Shown here piece by piece: positions 1-10,849 of a stretch of DNA of 64,000 nt (position 1 is the first letter of the stretch; every line of letters begins with the position of its first letter). Origin of the DNA: Thalassotalea psychrophila. GTDB taxonomy: Bacteria > Pseudomonadota > Gammaproteobacteria > Enterobacterales > Alteromonadaceae. The position numbers and the translations under genes were made by a program. The notes beneath the pieces are model-generated. The model did no database searches. It was not told where the DNA came from and worked only from the letters and a program-made list of their open reading frames with translations. The DNA lies in NCBI RefSeq assembly GCF_031583595.1, contig NZ_CP134145.1, positions 3,906,001 through 3,970,000 of the forward strand, given 5' to 3'.

Positions 1-127
1 AAGCATATAAGTTTTTCTTTTAAACTCTAAAAAAAGATAAAACAATTGGCGAAATTCCGTTAAAATATGCGCCTTAAAAACACAGCAATTTGTAAATTAA
101 CGAATACTTACAGGAAATACGATCGAT

Positions 128-1054
128 ATGTCTACATCAATGCCAGATATAGCCAACCAAACCGCGGCGCAAACCGAAGGTACTCTTGATAGAGTGGGTA
201 TGGGTAATATTGAGATGCCAGTAATGGTTGCAGCTAAAGATGAAGCAGAGCGAATGGTATCTGCTCATATTGATGCTTTTGTTAATTTGAATGATCCAAA
301 AGCGAAAGGCATTCATATGTCACGCTTGTACTTATTGCTTGACGATTTAGCAAGTAACAACACTCTTACTTACCAAGCACTAACTGATTTGCTTAACGAG
401 TTTATTAGTTCGCATGCAGACTTAAGCGATACCGCACTGGTTAAGTTTAGTTTTGATTACCCTATGCGAAGAGAAGCATTAATCAGTGGTAAAAAAGGCT
501 GGCGTGTATACCCTGTAACTATTGTCGGTAAAATTGAACAAGGTAAATTTGATATTGAACTATGCATTGATATTGCCTATTCATCTACTTGTCCATGTTC
601 AGCAGCTCTTGCTCGCCAATTGATTCAACAAGCTTTTGCCAGAAAATTTGAACAACAAGACAGTGTTGCTAAAGAAGACGTCCAGCAATGGCTTGGAACT
701 ACTGAAGGCATTGTTGCAACACCGCATAGCCAGCGCTCTATTGCTGAAATCAAAGTTAAACTAAATTCACAGGTAAGCTCTTTCCCAATTACCGACATTG
801 TTGATACTGTCGAAGCTTCATTACAAACTCCCGTGCAAGCAGCAGTTAAGCGTGAAGATGAGCAAGAATTTGCTCGTTTAAATGGTCAAAATTTAATGTT
901 CTGTGAAGATGCTGCTCGTCGTGTTCAACATGCAATGAATTTAATTGAAGGCTATGATGACTTTTGGGTTAAAATTAACCACCTTGAATCTTTACATGCT
1001 CATGATGCAGTAGCCATAACTACTAAAGGGATTAAAGACGGGTATAAAGCTTAA
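128..1054 (+). CDS. folE2: GTP cyclohydrolase I, FolE2 type
   Basis: The 308-residue protein matches the FolE2/MptA family, which converts GTP to 7,8-dihydroneopterin triphosphate, the first step of folate synthesis, in the cytoplasm. The family signature [12 protein letters not shown] is at about residues 153-164 and carries the cysteine used for metal binding (C155/C157). The N-terminus (PDIANQ, then a GMGNIEMP stretch) is also typical. Start: ATG at 128 with AGGA at 112-115; the spacing is rather long (12 nt), but no better start is visible. The gene stands alone and ends before two direct repeats and a weak terminator. FolE2 enzymes tolerate metals other than zinc and in many bacteria are induced under zinc limitation; I found no clear Zur operator in the 127 bases upstream. 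Confidence 0.95.
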   Translation: MSTSMPDIANQTAAQTEGTLDRVGMGNIEMPVMVAAKDEAERMVSAHIDAFVNLNDPKAKGIHMSRLYLLLDDLASNNTLTYQALTDLLNEFISSHADLSDTALVKFSFDYPMRREALISGKKGWRVYPVTIVGKIEQGKFDIELCIDIAYSSTCPCSAALARQLIQQAFARKFEQQDSVAKEDVQQWLGTTEGIVATPHSQRSIAEIKVKLNSQVSSFPITDIVDTVEASLQTPVQAAVKREDEQEFARLNGQNLMFCEDAARRVQHAMNLIEGYDDFWVKINHLESLHAHDAVAITTKGIKDGYKA

Positions 1055-1080
1055 ATTTTACTTTAACCTTATAGTCAACT

Positions 1081-1175
1081 TTATAACATCCATGTTAAAT
1101 TGGCATTCCTTCTTCCCTGAAGTGAGCCAATTTTATAACATCCATGTTAAATTGGCATTCCTTCTTCCCTGAAGT
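1081..1175. repeat. Two tandem copies of a 43-bp intergenic repeat
   Basis: A 43-bp sequence starting TTATAACATCCATGTTAAAT and ending CTTCCCTGAAGT occurs at 1081-1123 and again at 1133-1175, identical in both copies and 52 bp apart. A diverged relative lies at 25865-25904. In both places the repeat ends in CCCTGAAGTAAAAA and runs directly into a terminator hairpin. Confidence 0.9.
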
Positions 1176-1203
1176 AAAAAGCAGCTTAATTACTGCTTTT
1201 TTT
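1176..1203 (+). terminator. Intrinsic terminator after folE2
   Basis: AAAAAGCAG, an 8-nt loop, then CTGCTTTTTTT. The stem is short and AT-rich, so termination may be weak. It follows immediately on the second 43-bp repeat. Confidence 0.6.
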
Positions 1204-1569
1204 ATGTCCAAAAGCCAATCTGTATAATAATTCACCACTTCGGTATAACTAAATAATTAATTTTTTATTTATTTTTAGCCCAAATGGAATAACAAGCAAA
1301 AGTTTCCATAGTTGGGAACAAATCTTTCATACCCTTATTTTTACTGGTTTTTGTAAAAAACTAAAAAAATAGCTTTCATACAAATGCTCGAAAATACCGA
1401 CAATACCTGAAGAGTAATAACTCTAATTTCTGTTGACCTTTGCCTAACATCCTTATATCTTAGAAAGTTCCCCCGTTGGGATTTGCAATAATTATTCACC
1501 TTTTAAATATTAATATTCTATTTATTGCGTAGGAAATCGCCAACGAGAAAGTATTCAGGAGAACAATGC
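1204..1569. other. Gene-free stretch: gltB upstream region
   Basis: About 370 AT-rich bases between the folE2 terminator and gltB. No open frame of note. It contains a candidate promoter (listed separately) and a short inverted repeat GAGTaataACTC around 1412-1423. Nothing else was recognised. Confidence 0.6.
1433..1461 (+). promoter_or_regulatory. Candidate sigma-70 promoter for gltBD
   Basis: TTGACC at 1433-1438, a 17-nt spacer, then TATCTT at 1456-1461. It lies about 100 nt upstream of the chosen gltB start. Judged by eye; the -10 is imperfect. Confidence 0.4.
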
Positions 1570-4500
1570 ATGCAACTTTATGATCCCAATTTTCAAAAAG
1601 ATAATTGTGGTTTTGGTTTAATCGCCCATCAAGAGGGTGAAACGAGTCATAAGCTAATTAAAACTGCGATTTCAGCATTAGATCGTATGCAACATCGTGG
1701 TGGTATCGCTGCAGATGGTAAAACTGGCGATGGCTGTGGTTTGCTAATGCAAAAACCAGACAGTTTTTTTAGAGCAATTGCAGAAGAAAACAATTGGAAC
1801 TTAAGTGCTAAATACGCCGTTGGTACCGTTTTCTTAAATCCTGACCCTGTAAAAGCTGAGCTTTCGAAAAAAATTCTAAGAGAAGAACTCGAACAAGAAA
1901 CTCTAGAAATCGTGGGCTGGCGTGTTGTGCCTACAGATTTGAATGTATTAGGTCCAATTGCTAAAGGTAATTTACCAGGCATTGAGCAAGTTTTTGTTAA
2001 TGGCCCTTCTGGATGGCAAAACCAAGATTTTGAACGTCGACTCTACATGGCAAGACGCCGAGCTGAAAAACGCATTGAAGACAGCCGTTTTTATGTTGCT
2101 AGCTTATCGTGTTTAGTAACTATCTATAAAGGCTTGGTAATGCCGAAAGATTTACCAAACTTTTATTTAGATTTAGCCGATATTCGTATGCAATCAGCAA
2201 TTTGTGTATTTCATCAGCGTTTTTCAACTAATACCTCACCACAGTGGCACCTTGCCCAACCATTTAGATATTTAGCCCATAATGGTGAAATTAATACCAT
2301 TAGTGGTAACCGCCAATGGAGTCGTGCACGTACTTACAAGTTTAAAACTCCACTAATTCCTGATTTACAATCTGCAGCACCTTTTGTAAACGAAAGTGGC
2401 TCAGATTCATCATCATTAGATAATATGCTTGAGCTATTTATGTCTGGCGGTATGGATTTATACCGAGGTATGCGTTTATTAATGCCACCAGCATGGCAAA
2501 ATAATCCGGCAATGGATGATGATATTCGAGCATTCTATGAGTTCAACTCTATGCATATGGAGCCTTGGGATGGTCCGGCAGGTATTGTAATGACCAATGG
2601 TCGTCATGTGGCCTGTAATCTAGATCGAAATGGTTTACGTCCTGCCCGTTATGTACGAACTAGAGATGGTTTTATCACTCTTGCCTCAGAAGTTGGTATT
2701 TGGGATTACGGTGAAGATGAAGTAATAGAAAAAGGTCGTGTTGGGCCAGGTGAAATGCTTTCAGTTGATACCTACACAGGTAAACTACTGAAATCTAGCG
2801 ATATTGACGATGATTTAAAAGCTCGTCACCCATATCGAGAATGGCTAAATAATAATATTCGTCAGCTAGTTCCGTTTGACAAGTTAGAAGCGGAACAAAT
2901 CGGTCAAAGGGTATTTACCGATCAGCAGATGAATGAATATCATAAATTGTTTAATTACTCATACGAAGAAATTCAGCAAGTAATTAAAACTATGGCTGAA
3001 AACGGTCAAGAAGCTACCGGCTCTATGGGTGATGATACACCAATGGCGGTATTATCAAGTAAATCACGTACATTGTACGATTACTTCCGTCAGCAGTTTG
3101 CCCAAGTAACTAATCCTCCAATAGATCCATTACGTGAACGATTTGTCATGTCTTTGGCTACCTCTGTTGGCCGTGAACACAATGTGTTCAATGAAACTAC
3201 GGGACACGCTGATCGTGTACAATTTGATACTCCGGTATTAATGTACACTGGTATTAAACAGCTTCGTGAATTTGATCCTGAGCATTATCATTCTGAAACA
3301 ATCTGTCTGAATTATTCAGCAAGCGAAGGCTTACAACAAGCAATTGAGCGCATTTGTGACGAATCTGAGAGCTTAGTTCGTGACAAGAATACAGTTATTC
3401 TGATTTTATCAGATCGTGAAATTGCTAAAGATAAGTTACCAATTCCGGCAGCTATGGCTGTGGGCGCAGTACAAAAACGTTTGGTTGATCAAAATTTGCG
3501 TTGTGATTCAAACATAGTTATCGAAACAGCGTCTGCTCGTGACCCTCATCACTTTGCCGTATTGTTTGGTTTAGGTGCTACCGCGGTTTATCCATTTATG
3601 GCTTACGAAACTATCGAAGTTTTAGTCGAGCAAGGCCAAATTGATGTTCCAGTAAGACAAGCAGTTGAAAATTACCGTAACGCTATTAATAAAGGGTTGT
3701 TGAAAATCCTATCTAAAATGGGTATTTCAACTATTGCTAGCTACCGTTGTGCTGGATTGTTTGAAACAATTGGTTTGTCTGATGAGATCATGGATTTATG
3801 TTTCCCTGGCATTCAAAGCCGAATTCAAGGCAGTAAATTTAAAGACATTGAACAAGATAATATTAACCTTGCTCGAAAAGCTTGGTTACCGCATCAAAAA
3901 ATTACCCATGGCGGCTTATTAAAATACGTTCATGGCGAAGAGTATCACTGTTTTAACCCTGATGTAGTATCTAGCTTGCAACGTTCGGTGCAAACTGGCA
4001 ATTACGAAGATTACAAAGTGTATGCTGATGCTGTTAACTCAAGACCTCCGGCAACATTAAGAGATTTAATCGGCTTTAAAGCAGATACTGACTCAATCAA
4101 AATTGATGAAGTTGAAGCTGACACTGAAATGTTTAAACGTTTCGATAGCGCAGCAATGAGTATTGGCGCATTGAGCCCTGAAGCTCATGAAGCATTAGCC
4201 ATTGCAATGAACCGCTTAGGTGGTTATTCAAACTCAGGTGAAGGTGGTGAAGACGCGAGTCGTTTTGGTACGGTACGTAACTCACGTATTAAACAGATTG
4301 CTTCAGGTCGTTTTGGTGTAACTCCGCATTACTTAGTGAATGCTGATGTATTACAAATTAAGGTAGCACAAGGTGCTAAACCAGGTGAAGGTGGTCAACT
4401 ACCCGGCGATAAAGTAACTCCGTTAATCGCGAAACTACGTTTCTCGGTACCAGGTGTAACGCTTATCTCTCCGCCGCCACATCATGATATTTATTCAATT

Positions 4501-6030
4501 GAAGATTTAGCACAATTAATTTTCGATTTAAAGCAAGTAAACCCTAAGTGTATTGTTTCGGTGAAGTTAGTGTCTGGTCCTGGCGTTGGTACTATTGCCT
4601 CAGGCGTTGCCAAAGCTTATGCCGACTTTATTACAATTTCAGGCTATGACGGCGGTACCGGTGCAAGCCCGTTAACTTCGGTTAAATATGCAGGTTGCCC
4701 TTGGGAATTAGGTTTAGCTGAAGCACATCAGTCGCTAGTGGCCAATGGCTTACGCCATAAAGTGCGTTTACAAGTTGATGGTGGTTTAAAAACTGGTGTT
4801 GATATTGTTAAAGCTGCAATTTTAGGCGCAGAAAGCTTCGGTTTTGGTACTGCACCGATGGTTGCATTAGGTTGTAAATTCTTACGCATTTGTCACTTAA
4901 ACAACTGTGCAACCGGTATTGCTACCCAAGATCAATTGTTACGTGATGAATACTTTAAAGGTTTACCCGACCAAGTAATGAATTACTTCCGCTTTATTGC
5001 GCAAGAGGTTCGCGAAATACTAGCAACATTAGGTGTGGCATCATTGACCGAATTAATCGGTCGCACTGATTTACTAGAATTACTTTCAGGCGTAACAGCT
5101 AAGCAACAAAACCTAGACCTATCTGGCATAGTGGCACCTGTTGTAGCACCTGAACATACCGCTCTTTATCAAATTGAAGCTAACCCTGCATTTGATAAAG
5201 CAGTATTAAACAACAGTATTTTAGCGCAAGTTCAAGATGCGATTCTCGAGAAATCTGGCGGTGATTATTACTTTAACAGTAAAAATACTGACCGTTCAGT
5301 TGGTGCCCTAATTTCAGGAGAAATTGCTCGCCATCACGGTAATCAGGGGATGAGCTCGAACCCAATACACCTACACCTAACAGGTACTGTAGGGCAATCA
5401 TTTGCGTGTTGGAATGCTGGTGGCCTTAATATTACACTAACTGGTGATGCTAACGACTACGTTGGTAAAGGTATGGCTGGTGGTACAGTAACCATTATGC
5501 CGCCAAAAGGTGTGACTTATCAAACTCACTTAACACCAATTATGGGAAATACCTGTTTGTATGGTGCGACCGGTGGGCATTTGTATGCTGCTGGTACTGC
5601 AGGTGAGCGATTCGCGGTACGCAACTCTGGCTGTAATGCTGTAGTTGAAGGTGCTGGCGATCATGCTTGTGAATATATGACTGGCGGTATCGTAACCATT
5701 ATTGGTCAAGTTGGGCTTAACTTTGGTGCCGGTATGACTGGTGGTTTTGCCTATGTGCTTGATGAAGCGGATGATTTAGATTCACGCTTAAACGGCGAAT
5801 CTATTGAAATTCTAGAGCTTAATGATTTGTCGATTCATCAAGAGCATCTTCGTGGTCTTATTAACCACCACTTTGAAGAAACAGGCAGTCTTAGAGCAGA
5901 ATTTATTCTCGAGAATTTCAGCGATTTTGCACCGAAATTTAAACTAATAAAACCAAAAGCCACTGATGTTAAAACATTATTAGGCCATCGCAGCCGTTCA
6001 TCAGCTGAGTTAAGAGTACAGGCCCAGTAG
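1570..6030 (+). CDS. gltB: Glutamate synthase (NADPH) large subunit
   Basis: The alpha subunit of bacterial GOGAT takes ammonia from glutamine and transfers it to 2-oxoglutarate. I place the start at ATG 1570 (AGGAG at 1557-1561, 8 nt away) rather than the upstream in-frame TTG at 1525, giving 1486 residues. The short propeptide MQLYDPNFQKDN is then followed by Cys13, the N-terminal nucleophile of the class II glutaminase domain (CGFGLIAH) exposed by processing. The FMN-binding synthase domain lies in the second half. The 3Fe-4S ligands are Cys1102, Cys1108 and Cys1113 in CKFLRICHLNNC. A C-terminal GXGXG beta-helix domain follows. gltD begins 25 nt downstream, so the two subunits are co-transcribed. 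Confidence 0.97.
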   Translation: MQLYDPNFQKDNCGFGLIAHQEGETSHKLIKTAISALDRMQHRGGIAADGKTGDGCGLLMQKPDSFFRAIAEENNWNLSAKYAVGTVFLNPDPVKAELSKKILREELEQETLEIVGWRVVPTDLNVLGPIAKGNLPGIEQVFVNGPSGWQNQDFERRLYMARRRAEKRIEDSRFYVASLSCLVTIYKGLVMPKDLPNFYLDLADIRMQSAICVFHQRFSTNTSPQWHLAQPFRYLAHNGEINTISGNRQWSRARTYKFKTPLIPDLQSAAPFVNESGSDSSSLDNMLELFMSGGMDLYRGMRLLMPPAWQNNPAMDDDIRAFYEFNSMHMEPWDGPAGIVMTNGRHVACNLDRNGLRPARYVRTRDGFITLASEVGIWDYGEDEVIEKGRVGPGEMLSVDTYTGKLLKSSDIDDDLKARHPYREWLNNNIRQLVPFDKLEAEQIGQRVFTDQQMNEYHKLFNYSYEEIQQVIKTMAENGQEATGSMGDDTPMAVLSSKSRTLYDYFRQQFAQVTNPPIDPLRERFVMSLATSVGREHNVFNETTGHADRVQFDTPVLMYTGIKQLREFDPEHYHSETICLNYSASEGLQQAIERICDESESLVRDKNTVILILSDREIAKDKLPIPAAMAVGAVQKRLVDQNLRCDSNIVIETASARDPHHFAVLFGLGATAVYPFMAYETIEVLVEQGQIDVPVRQAVENYRNAINKGLLKILSKMGISTIASYRCAGLFETIGLSDEIMDLCFPGIQSRIQGSKFKDIEQDNINLARKAWLPHQKITHGGLLKYVHGEEYHCFNPDVVSSLQRSVQTGNYEDYKVYADAVNSRPPATLRDLIGFKADTDSIKIDEVEADTEMFKRFDSAAMSIGALSPEAHEALAIAMNRLGGYSNSGEGGEDASRFGTVRNSRIKQIASGRFGVTPHYLVNADVLQIKVAQGAKPGEGGQLPGDKVTPLIAKLRFSVPGVTLISPPPHHDIYSIEDLAQLIFDLKQVNPKCIVSVKLVSGPGVGTIASGVAKAYADFITISGYDGGTGASPLTSVKYAGCPWELGLAEAHQSLVANGLRHKVRLQVDGGLKTGVDIVKAAILGAESFGFGTAPMVALGCKFLRICHLNNCATGIATQDQLLRDEYFKGLPDQVMNYFRFIAQEVREILATLGVASLTELIGRTDLLELLSGVTAKQQNLDLSGIVAPVVAPEHTALYQIEANPAFDKAVLNNSILAQVQDAILEKSGGDYYFNSKNTDRSVGALISGEIARHHGNQGMSSNPIHLHLTGTVGQSFACWNAGGLNITLTGDANDYVGKGMAGGTVTIMPPKGVTYQTHLTPIMGNTCLYGATGGHLYAAGTAGERFAVRNSGCNAVVEGAGDHACEYMTGGIVTIIGQVGLNFGAGMTGGFAYVLDEADDLDSRLNGESIEILELNDLSIHQEHLRGLINHHFEETGSLRAEFILENFSDFAPKFKLIKPKATDVKTLLGHRSRSSAELRVQAQ

Positions 6031-6043
6031 GCACGTTTTATAG

Positions 6044-7498
<1,455 letters not shown>

Positions 7499-7522
7499 TT
7501 TTCAAGTTAGAAAACTATCATC

Positions 7523-7546
7523 AAGGCGGGTTTACCCGCCTTTTTT
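7523..7546 (+). terminator. Intrinsic terminator of gltBD
   Basis: AAGGCGGG-TTTA-CCCGCCTTTTTT: a GC-rich 6-bp core stem extended by A:T pairs, tetraloop, then a run of six T. A strong rho-independent terminator 25 nt after gltD. Confidence 0.9.
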
Positions 7547-7571
7547 GATCATGGATGAGCTATATGCAGAA

Positions 7572-7625
7572 TTCCCATGGATGGGAAATATTCTGTTTTG
7601 TACCTATTATTCCAAGTCCATTAAA
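7572..7625. repeat. Palindrome and possible relic of a MITE end
   Basis: TTCCCAT-GG-ATGGGAA at 7572-7587 is a perfect 7-bp inverted repeat. About 20 bases later, TTCCAAGTCCATTAAATAAT resembles the left end of the MITE-like element at 13673 (ATACCAAGTCCATTAATTAT). No matching right end was found nearby, so this is probably a decayed fragment. Confidence 0.35.
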
Positions 7626-7706
7626 TAATTAGTGACTGTCTCTTTTATTGATAAGTTGGTTGCAAATAAGTAAGGTAGGTTTAAAAAATAATAAGACAAG
7701 TTAATA

Positions 7707-8012
7707 ATGAAAAAACAAATTAAAAAATTATCACCTCACCAAAACGGTAAAGTATTCGGAATTTTGATGGCGGTTGCTACCTTACCAATGTTTATTCCGA
7801 TGTTTTTAATGATGATGGCAGTGTCACCAAGCATGGATGCCACAGGAAACCAAATTGCCTTTCCATCATCTATGATGATTATCTTTCCATTTTTCTATCT
7901 AATATTTGGCTATATCTCTGTTGCAATTATGTGCCTAGTTTATAATTTCATACAAAAGTTCATCGGTGGGTTTGAATATGAAACCAGTGAGCAGCAAACT
8001 GCGGAGCTATAA
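7707..8012 (+). CDS. Small two-helix membrane protein of unknown function
   Basis: 101 residues with a charged N-terminus (MKKQIKKLS) and two hydrophobic segments, about 16-40 (rich in Met and Phe) and 52-88, ending in YNFIQKFIGGFEYE. The ending recalls small DUF3566-like membrane proteins, but I cannot assign it firmly. The ribosome binding site is poor. Its stop codon is immediately followed by the ATG of the next gene, so the two are probably translated together. Function unknown. Confidence 0.7.
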   Translation: MKKQIKKLSPHQNGKVFGILMAVATLPMFIPMFLMMMAVSPSMDATGNQIAFPSSMMIIFPFFYLIFGYISVAIMCLVYNFIQKFIGGFEYETSEQQTAEL

Positions 8013-8249
8013 ATGCAGAAACCCAATAAACTTATATTTGATGTATTCGGTAAAAAAATGTCGGTCCATAGGAAAAATAATGAATGGTTATTATTTATCG
8101 AATCAGATGTTGGCATGCGCGTAAGAGTTTATGATGTTATCATCCCCGCAGATCTAGAGGTGGCTAAATTAGGCACTTATCTTGATGATATTTATCATGA
8201 ATATTCTAGTGATAAGCATCCAAAAGTTTTGCTATTGAAAGACTTTTAA
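8013..8249 (+). CDS. Small conserved protein, DUF7661-like
   Basis: 78 residues starting on the base after the stop of the membrane protein gene, which suggests translational coupling. The sequence LIFDVFGKKMSV, followed by an IIPADLE segment and a closing DIYHEYSS, fits a family of roughly 70-residue bacterial proteins that I associate with DUF7661; that name is from memory. No signal peptide and no catalytic motif are visible. Role unknown; the tight junction suggests it works with the upstream membrane protein. Confidence 0.65.
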   Translation: MQKPNKLIFDVFGKKMSVHRKNNEWLLFIESDVGMRVRVYDVIIPADLEVAKLGTYLDDIYHEYSSDKHPKVLLLKDF

Positions 8250-8287
8250 TTTCAAGTTTAATATTATGATAAAAAATACTAAGCGTC

Positions 8288-8668
8288 ATGCTATGCTTGA
8301 CTTTAACTTCATGTAGTTCATTAGAAGTTAGAACTAATGCCGGCCCATTCTTACGGGGAGAAATTAGTTCTAACGTGGTTGAGCAATATACTTTACAAGA
8401 AATAAGGCGCTATGGTGGTGACTCTCTAGCTAGCGTTACCTCTTCACAATGCATACATCAAGTAGAAAAGCAGGTAACAAAGTCTGATCATTTACCTGCA
8501 AATAATCAATTTTCAAAATCTCATTTGATCAGAGAATTGCAAGTAAATACCCAATTTCAAGGCGGCAACGCTCTTGTGGTAAATAGCTGTAACATTGCTG
8601 CAAATGCTGACTGTTACAAGTATATGCAATGTAATGGCAGCGCATACTGGGTAGAGAGTGGTAAATAA
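8288..8668 (+). CDS. RcsF-like outer-membrane lipoprotein, start probably frameshifted
   Basis: The C-terminal half matches RcsF, the outer-membrane sensor lipoprotein of the Rcs envelope-stress pathway: four cysteines in the RcsF order (QCIHQ, then NSC-x7-C-YKYMQ-C followed by GSA). A lipobox LTSC ends only 9 residues after the first in-frame ATG (8288), too short and without a basic n-region. An ATG at 8266 in another frame would give a normal signal peptide (MIKILSVMLCLTLTSC) if the A6 run at 8271-8276 had five A. As written, that frame stops at TAG about 16 codons in. So the gene is either frameshifted, mis-sequenced in the homopolymer, or expressed through slippage. No Rcs phosphorelay genes are in the window. 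Confidence 0.7.
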   Translation: MLCLTLTSCSSLEVRTNAGPFLRGEISSNVVEQYTLQEIRRYGGDSLASVTSSQCIHQVEKQVTKSDHLPANNQFSKSHLIRELQVNTQFQGGNALVVNSCNIAANADCYKYMQCNGSAYWVESGK

Positions 8669-8677
8669 GGATTAAAG

Positions 8678-8926
8678 TTGTCTACAATTAAGTTTTCAAC
8701 AGCACAAAAAGATGGTTTAGTGCTAAAACTGCAACGCTACTTTGAAGCAGAACTCGATCAAGAATTAGGTCAATTTGATGCTGAATTTCTATTAGATTTT
8801 TTTGCCAAAGAAATGGGCGCCGTTTATTATAACCAAGGGTTGTATGACGCTCAGGCAATATTAAATGATAAAGTAGCCGACATTTCTGATGCTATTTATG
8901 AAATAGAAAAACCTACTGATATTTAA
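8678..8926 (+). CDS. DUF2164 family protein
   Basis: 82 residues. The segment [20 protein letters not shown] and the following [10 protein letters not shown] and YNQGLYDA are characteristic of DUF2164, a small cytoplasmic family without known function. The start is TTG at 8678, supported by AAGG at 8667-8670 with 7-nt spacing; no ATG is available in frame nearby. It begins 9 nt after the RcsF-like gene and ends 17 nt before the YaiI/YqxD gene, so the cluster may be one transcript. Confidence 0.85.
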   Translation: MSTIKFSTAQKDGLVLKLQRYFEAELDQELGQFDAEFLLDFFAKEMGAVYYNQGLYDAQAILNDKVADISDAIYEIEKPTDI

Positions 8927-8943
8927 ACCGAGGCATAGAAGTT

Positions 8944-9396
8944 ATGAAAATTTGGGTGGATGCCGATGCTTGTCCAGTAGTAATTAAAGAGATTTTATTT
9001 AAAGCAGCCGACCGAACACAATTACAAATCACTCTATTTGCTAACCATGCAATGCGAATTCCCCCTTCAAAATACATCTCTTTTGTACGAGTGTCTTCTG
9101 GTTTTGACGTTGCCGACGATGAAATCGTCAAACGAGTAGAGCAAGGCGACTTAGTGGTTACTCAAGATATCCCACTTGCTTCCGAAGTAATCGATAAAGG
9201 TGCTACAGCGTTAAACCCTAGAGGCGAACTTTACACTACAAGTAATATTCGCGCTCGTTTAAACATGCGAGACTTTATGGATACTATGCGAGCCAGTGGT
9301 GTTCAAAGCGGTGGACCACCGCCATTAAACCAAGCTGATAGACAAGCCTTTGCGAATAATTTAGACAGGTTAATTACTAAATATAAACAAAGCTAA
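8944..9396 (+). CDS. YaiI/YqxD family protein (DUF188, UPF0178)
   Basis: 150 residues beginning [12 protein letters not shown], the signature of the YaiI/YqxD family, with a later [10 protein letters not shown] and a Gly/Pro-rich SGGPPPL near the C-terminus. The family is related to PIN/NYN-type nucleases: the acidic residues in VDADACP and TQDIPLA are where such enzymes bind metal. No substrate has been established that I know of. Full length for the family. Start ATG 8944 follows a purine-rich GAGGCATAGAAGTT. Confidence 0.92.
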   Translation: MKIWVDADACPVVIKEILFKAADRTQLQITLFANHAMRIPPSKYISFVRVSSGFDVADDEIVKRVEQGDLVVTQDIPLASEVIDKGATALNPRGELYTTSNIRARLNMRDFMDTMRASGVQSGGPPPLNQADRQAFANNLDRLITKYKQS

Positions 9397-9446
9397 ATTA
9401 TAGAATTAAATAAAGCGAATACTTGTTGATTTTTAATTAAAAGATT

Positions 9447-10751
9447 ATGGTAAATAAACTTAAAATAATAACAAAAGTAAGCGCAATGACCTCAGCAGGA
9501 TTATTAGATAAAACCACAATACGTGAGCAACTTTGGTTCAAAGTCATTATCAGTCTATTTGCAGGATTTATAATTGGCGCATTGCTGGGTGAAAATTTCG
9601 CTTATGTAGAACGAGAATTAGCGTTATCTATTGGTGAATGGATAGCTCTTCCTGGGTATATCTTCATGACTTTGTTAAAGTTTGTGGTAATACCGCTAGT
9701 GATCAGTTCGGTAATATTAGGTATTTATCAAGGCCAAAACAATAAAGCATTAAGCACTGTAGGTTTAGGGCTGATGTACATCCTCTGCACTTCAGCTTTA
9801 GCAACTGGATTAGCCTTTTTCTTAGCGGGAATTATCGAGCCAGGCAGTGCAATAAATAATAGCTTCCTTGGCGCTCTTGCAGAACACGATGTAAAACAGT
9901 TAAACGTTATTGAACATGGTGTTATTGGTATTATCAAAGGTATTTTTCCTGATAACCTGTTTATGCATATGAATAATACCGATATGTTGCAGCTTGTCGT
10001 GGCGGCAATGATTATTGGTTTTGCCTTGTTAAATATGCCCAAAAAAGACACTAAGCCTTTAGTTGACCTGATGCAATCAATTCAAAATGTATGTATGACC
10101 ATTGTACTGTGGCTAATGAAATATACGCCAATTGTTGTTTTTGGATTGATTGCCAACACAGTCATTAATAAAGGCCTAGGTGCGATAACCGCAGTATCAT
10201 TATTTTTCCTTAATGTTGTTATTGGGTTATTGGCACTACTGATAATTTACATGTTACTTGTTACGTTTTTAGGTAAAAGAAATCCTTTCACTTTTATGAA
10301 GAATAGCCGTGAAGTTATGGCACTTGCTTTAGCAACCTCATCATCAAGTGCCACTATGCCTGTGACCCTTAGGGTTACTGAAGATATTCATAAGGTTTCT
10401 CCACAAGTAAGTCGTTTAATTATTCCTCTTGGCACCACCATCAATATGGATGCAACGGCTATGTACCAAGCTACGGTGGTATTATTTATTGCACAAGCAT
10501 TTGGTATCGATTTATCAACAATGCAGCTCGTATCTATTGTTTTACTCGCAATTGTTGCTTCAATAGGTGCTCCTGGAATTCCGTCATCCTCTATTCCTAT
10601 ACTTGCTGGTACTCTTGCCAGCCAAGGGTTGCCGGTTGAAGGTATTGCCTTGATATTAGGGGTAGATCGGTTATTAGATATGGGTAGAAGCGTGGTGAAC
10701 GTAACTGGTGACATGACCGCAGCAACCATTTTAGATAGATTTATAAAATAG
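9447..10751 (+). CDS. Dicarboxylate/amino acid:cation symporter (DAACS family)
   Basis: A 434-residue inner-membrane transporter of the GltP/DctA family (Na+- or H+-coupled uptake of glutamate, aspartate or C4-dicarboxylates). Family motifs are visible: the serine-rich re-entrant loop SSSSATMPVT, NMDATAMY in TM7 where NMDGTALY is usual, the second loop GAPGIPSSSI, and DRLLDMGRSVVNVTGD in TM8. Substrate cannot be told: the TM8 arginine (MGRSVVN) is in the position linked to acidic substrates. An in-frame ATG at 9486 (MTSAGLL) is an alternative start; neither has a strong ribosome binding site. It is a single gene on the plus strand. Confidence 0.9.
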   Translation: MVNKLKIITKVSAMTSAGLLDKTTIREQLWFKVIISLFAGFIIGALLGENFAYVERELALSIGEWIALPGYIFMTLLKFVVIPLVISSVILGIYQGQNNKALSTVGLGLMYILCTSALATGLAFFLAGIIEPGSAINNSFLGALAEHDVKQLNVIEHGVIGIIKGIFPDNLFMHMNNTDMLQLVVAAMIIGFALLNMPKKDTKPLVDLMQSIQNVCMTIVLWLMKYTPIVVFGLIANTVINKGLGAITAVSLFFLNVVIGLLALLIIYMLLVTFLGKRNPFTFMKNSREVMALALATSSSSATMPVTLRVTEDIHKVSPQVSRLIIPLGTTINMDATAMYQATVVLFIAQAFGIDLSTMQLVSIVLLAIVASIGAPGIPSSSIPILAGTLASQGLPVEGIALILGVDRLLDMGRSVVNVTGDMTAATILDRFIK

Positions 10752-10849
10752 TCTTATAAATTTTATTTTTCATTAGCTATACGGCTCGTTTTACGGCAAA
10801 ATATTGGCTATATAACCGTATAAAAATTCACTTTATTTTAGGGCCACCG

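Noticed and set aside
1..127. Promoter for folE2 around TAAAAT at 61-66
   Set aside because: No convincing -35 at the right distance and no Zur-like palindrome.
3734..3922. Open frame inside gltB
   Set aside because: It is in another frame of a fully conserved gene, with no ribosome binding site.
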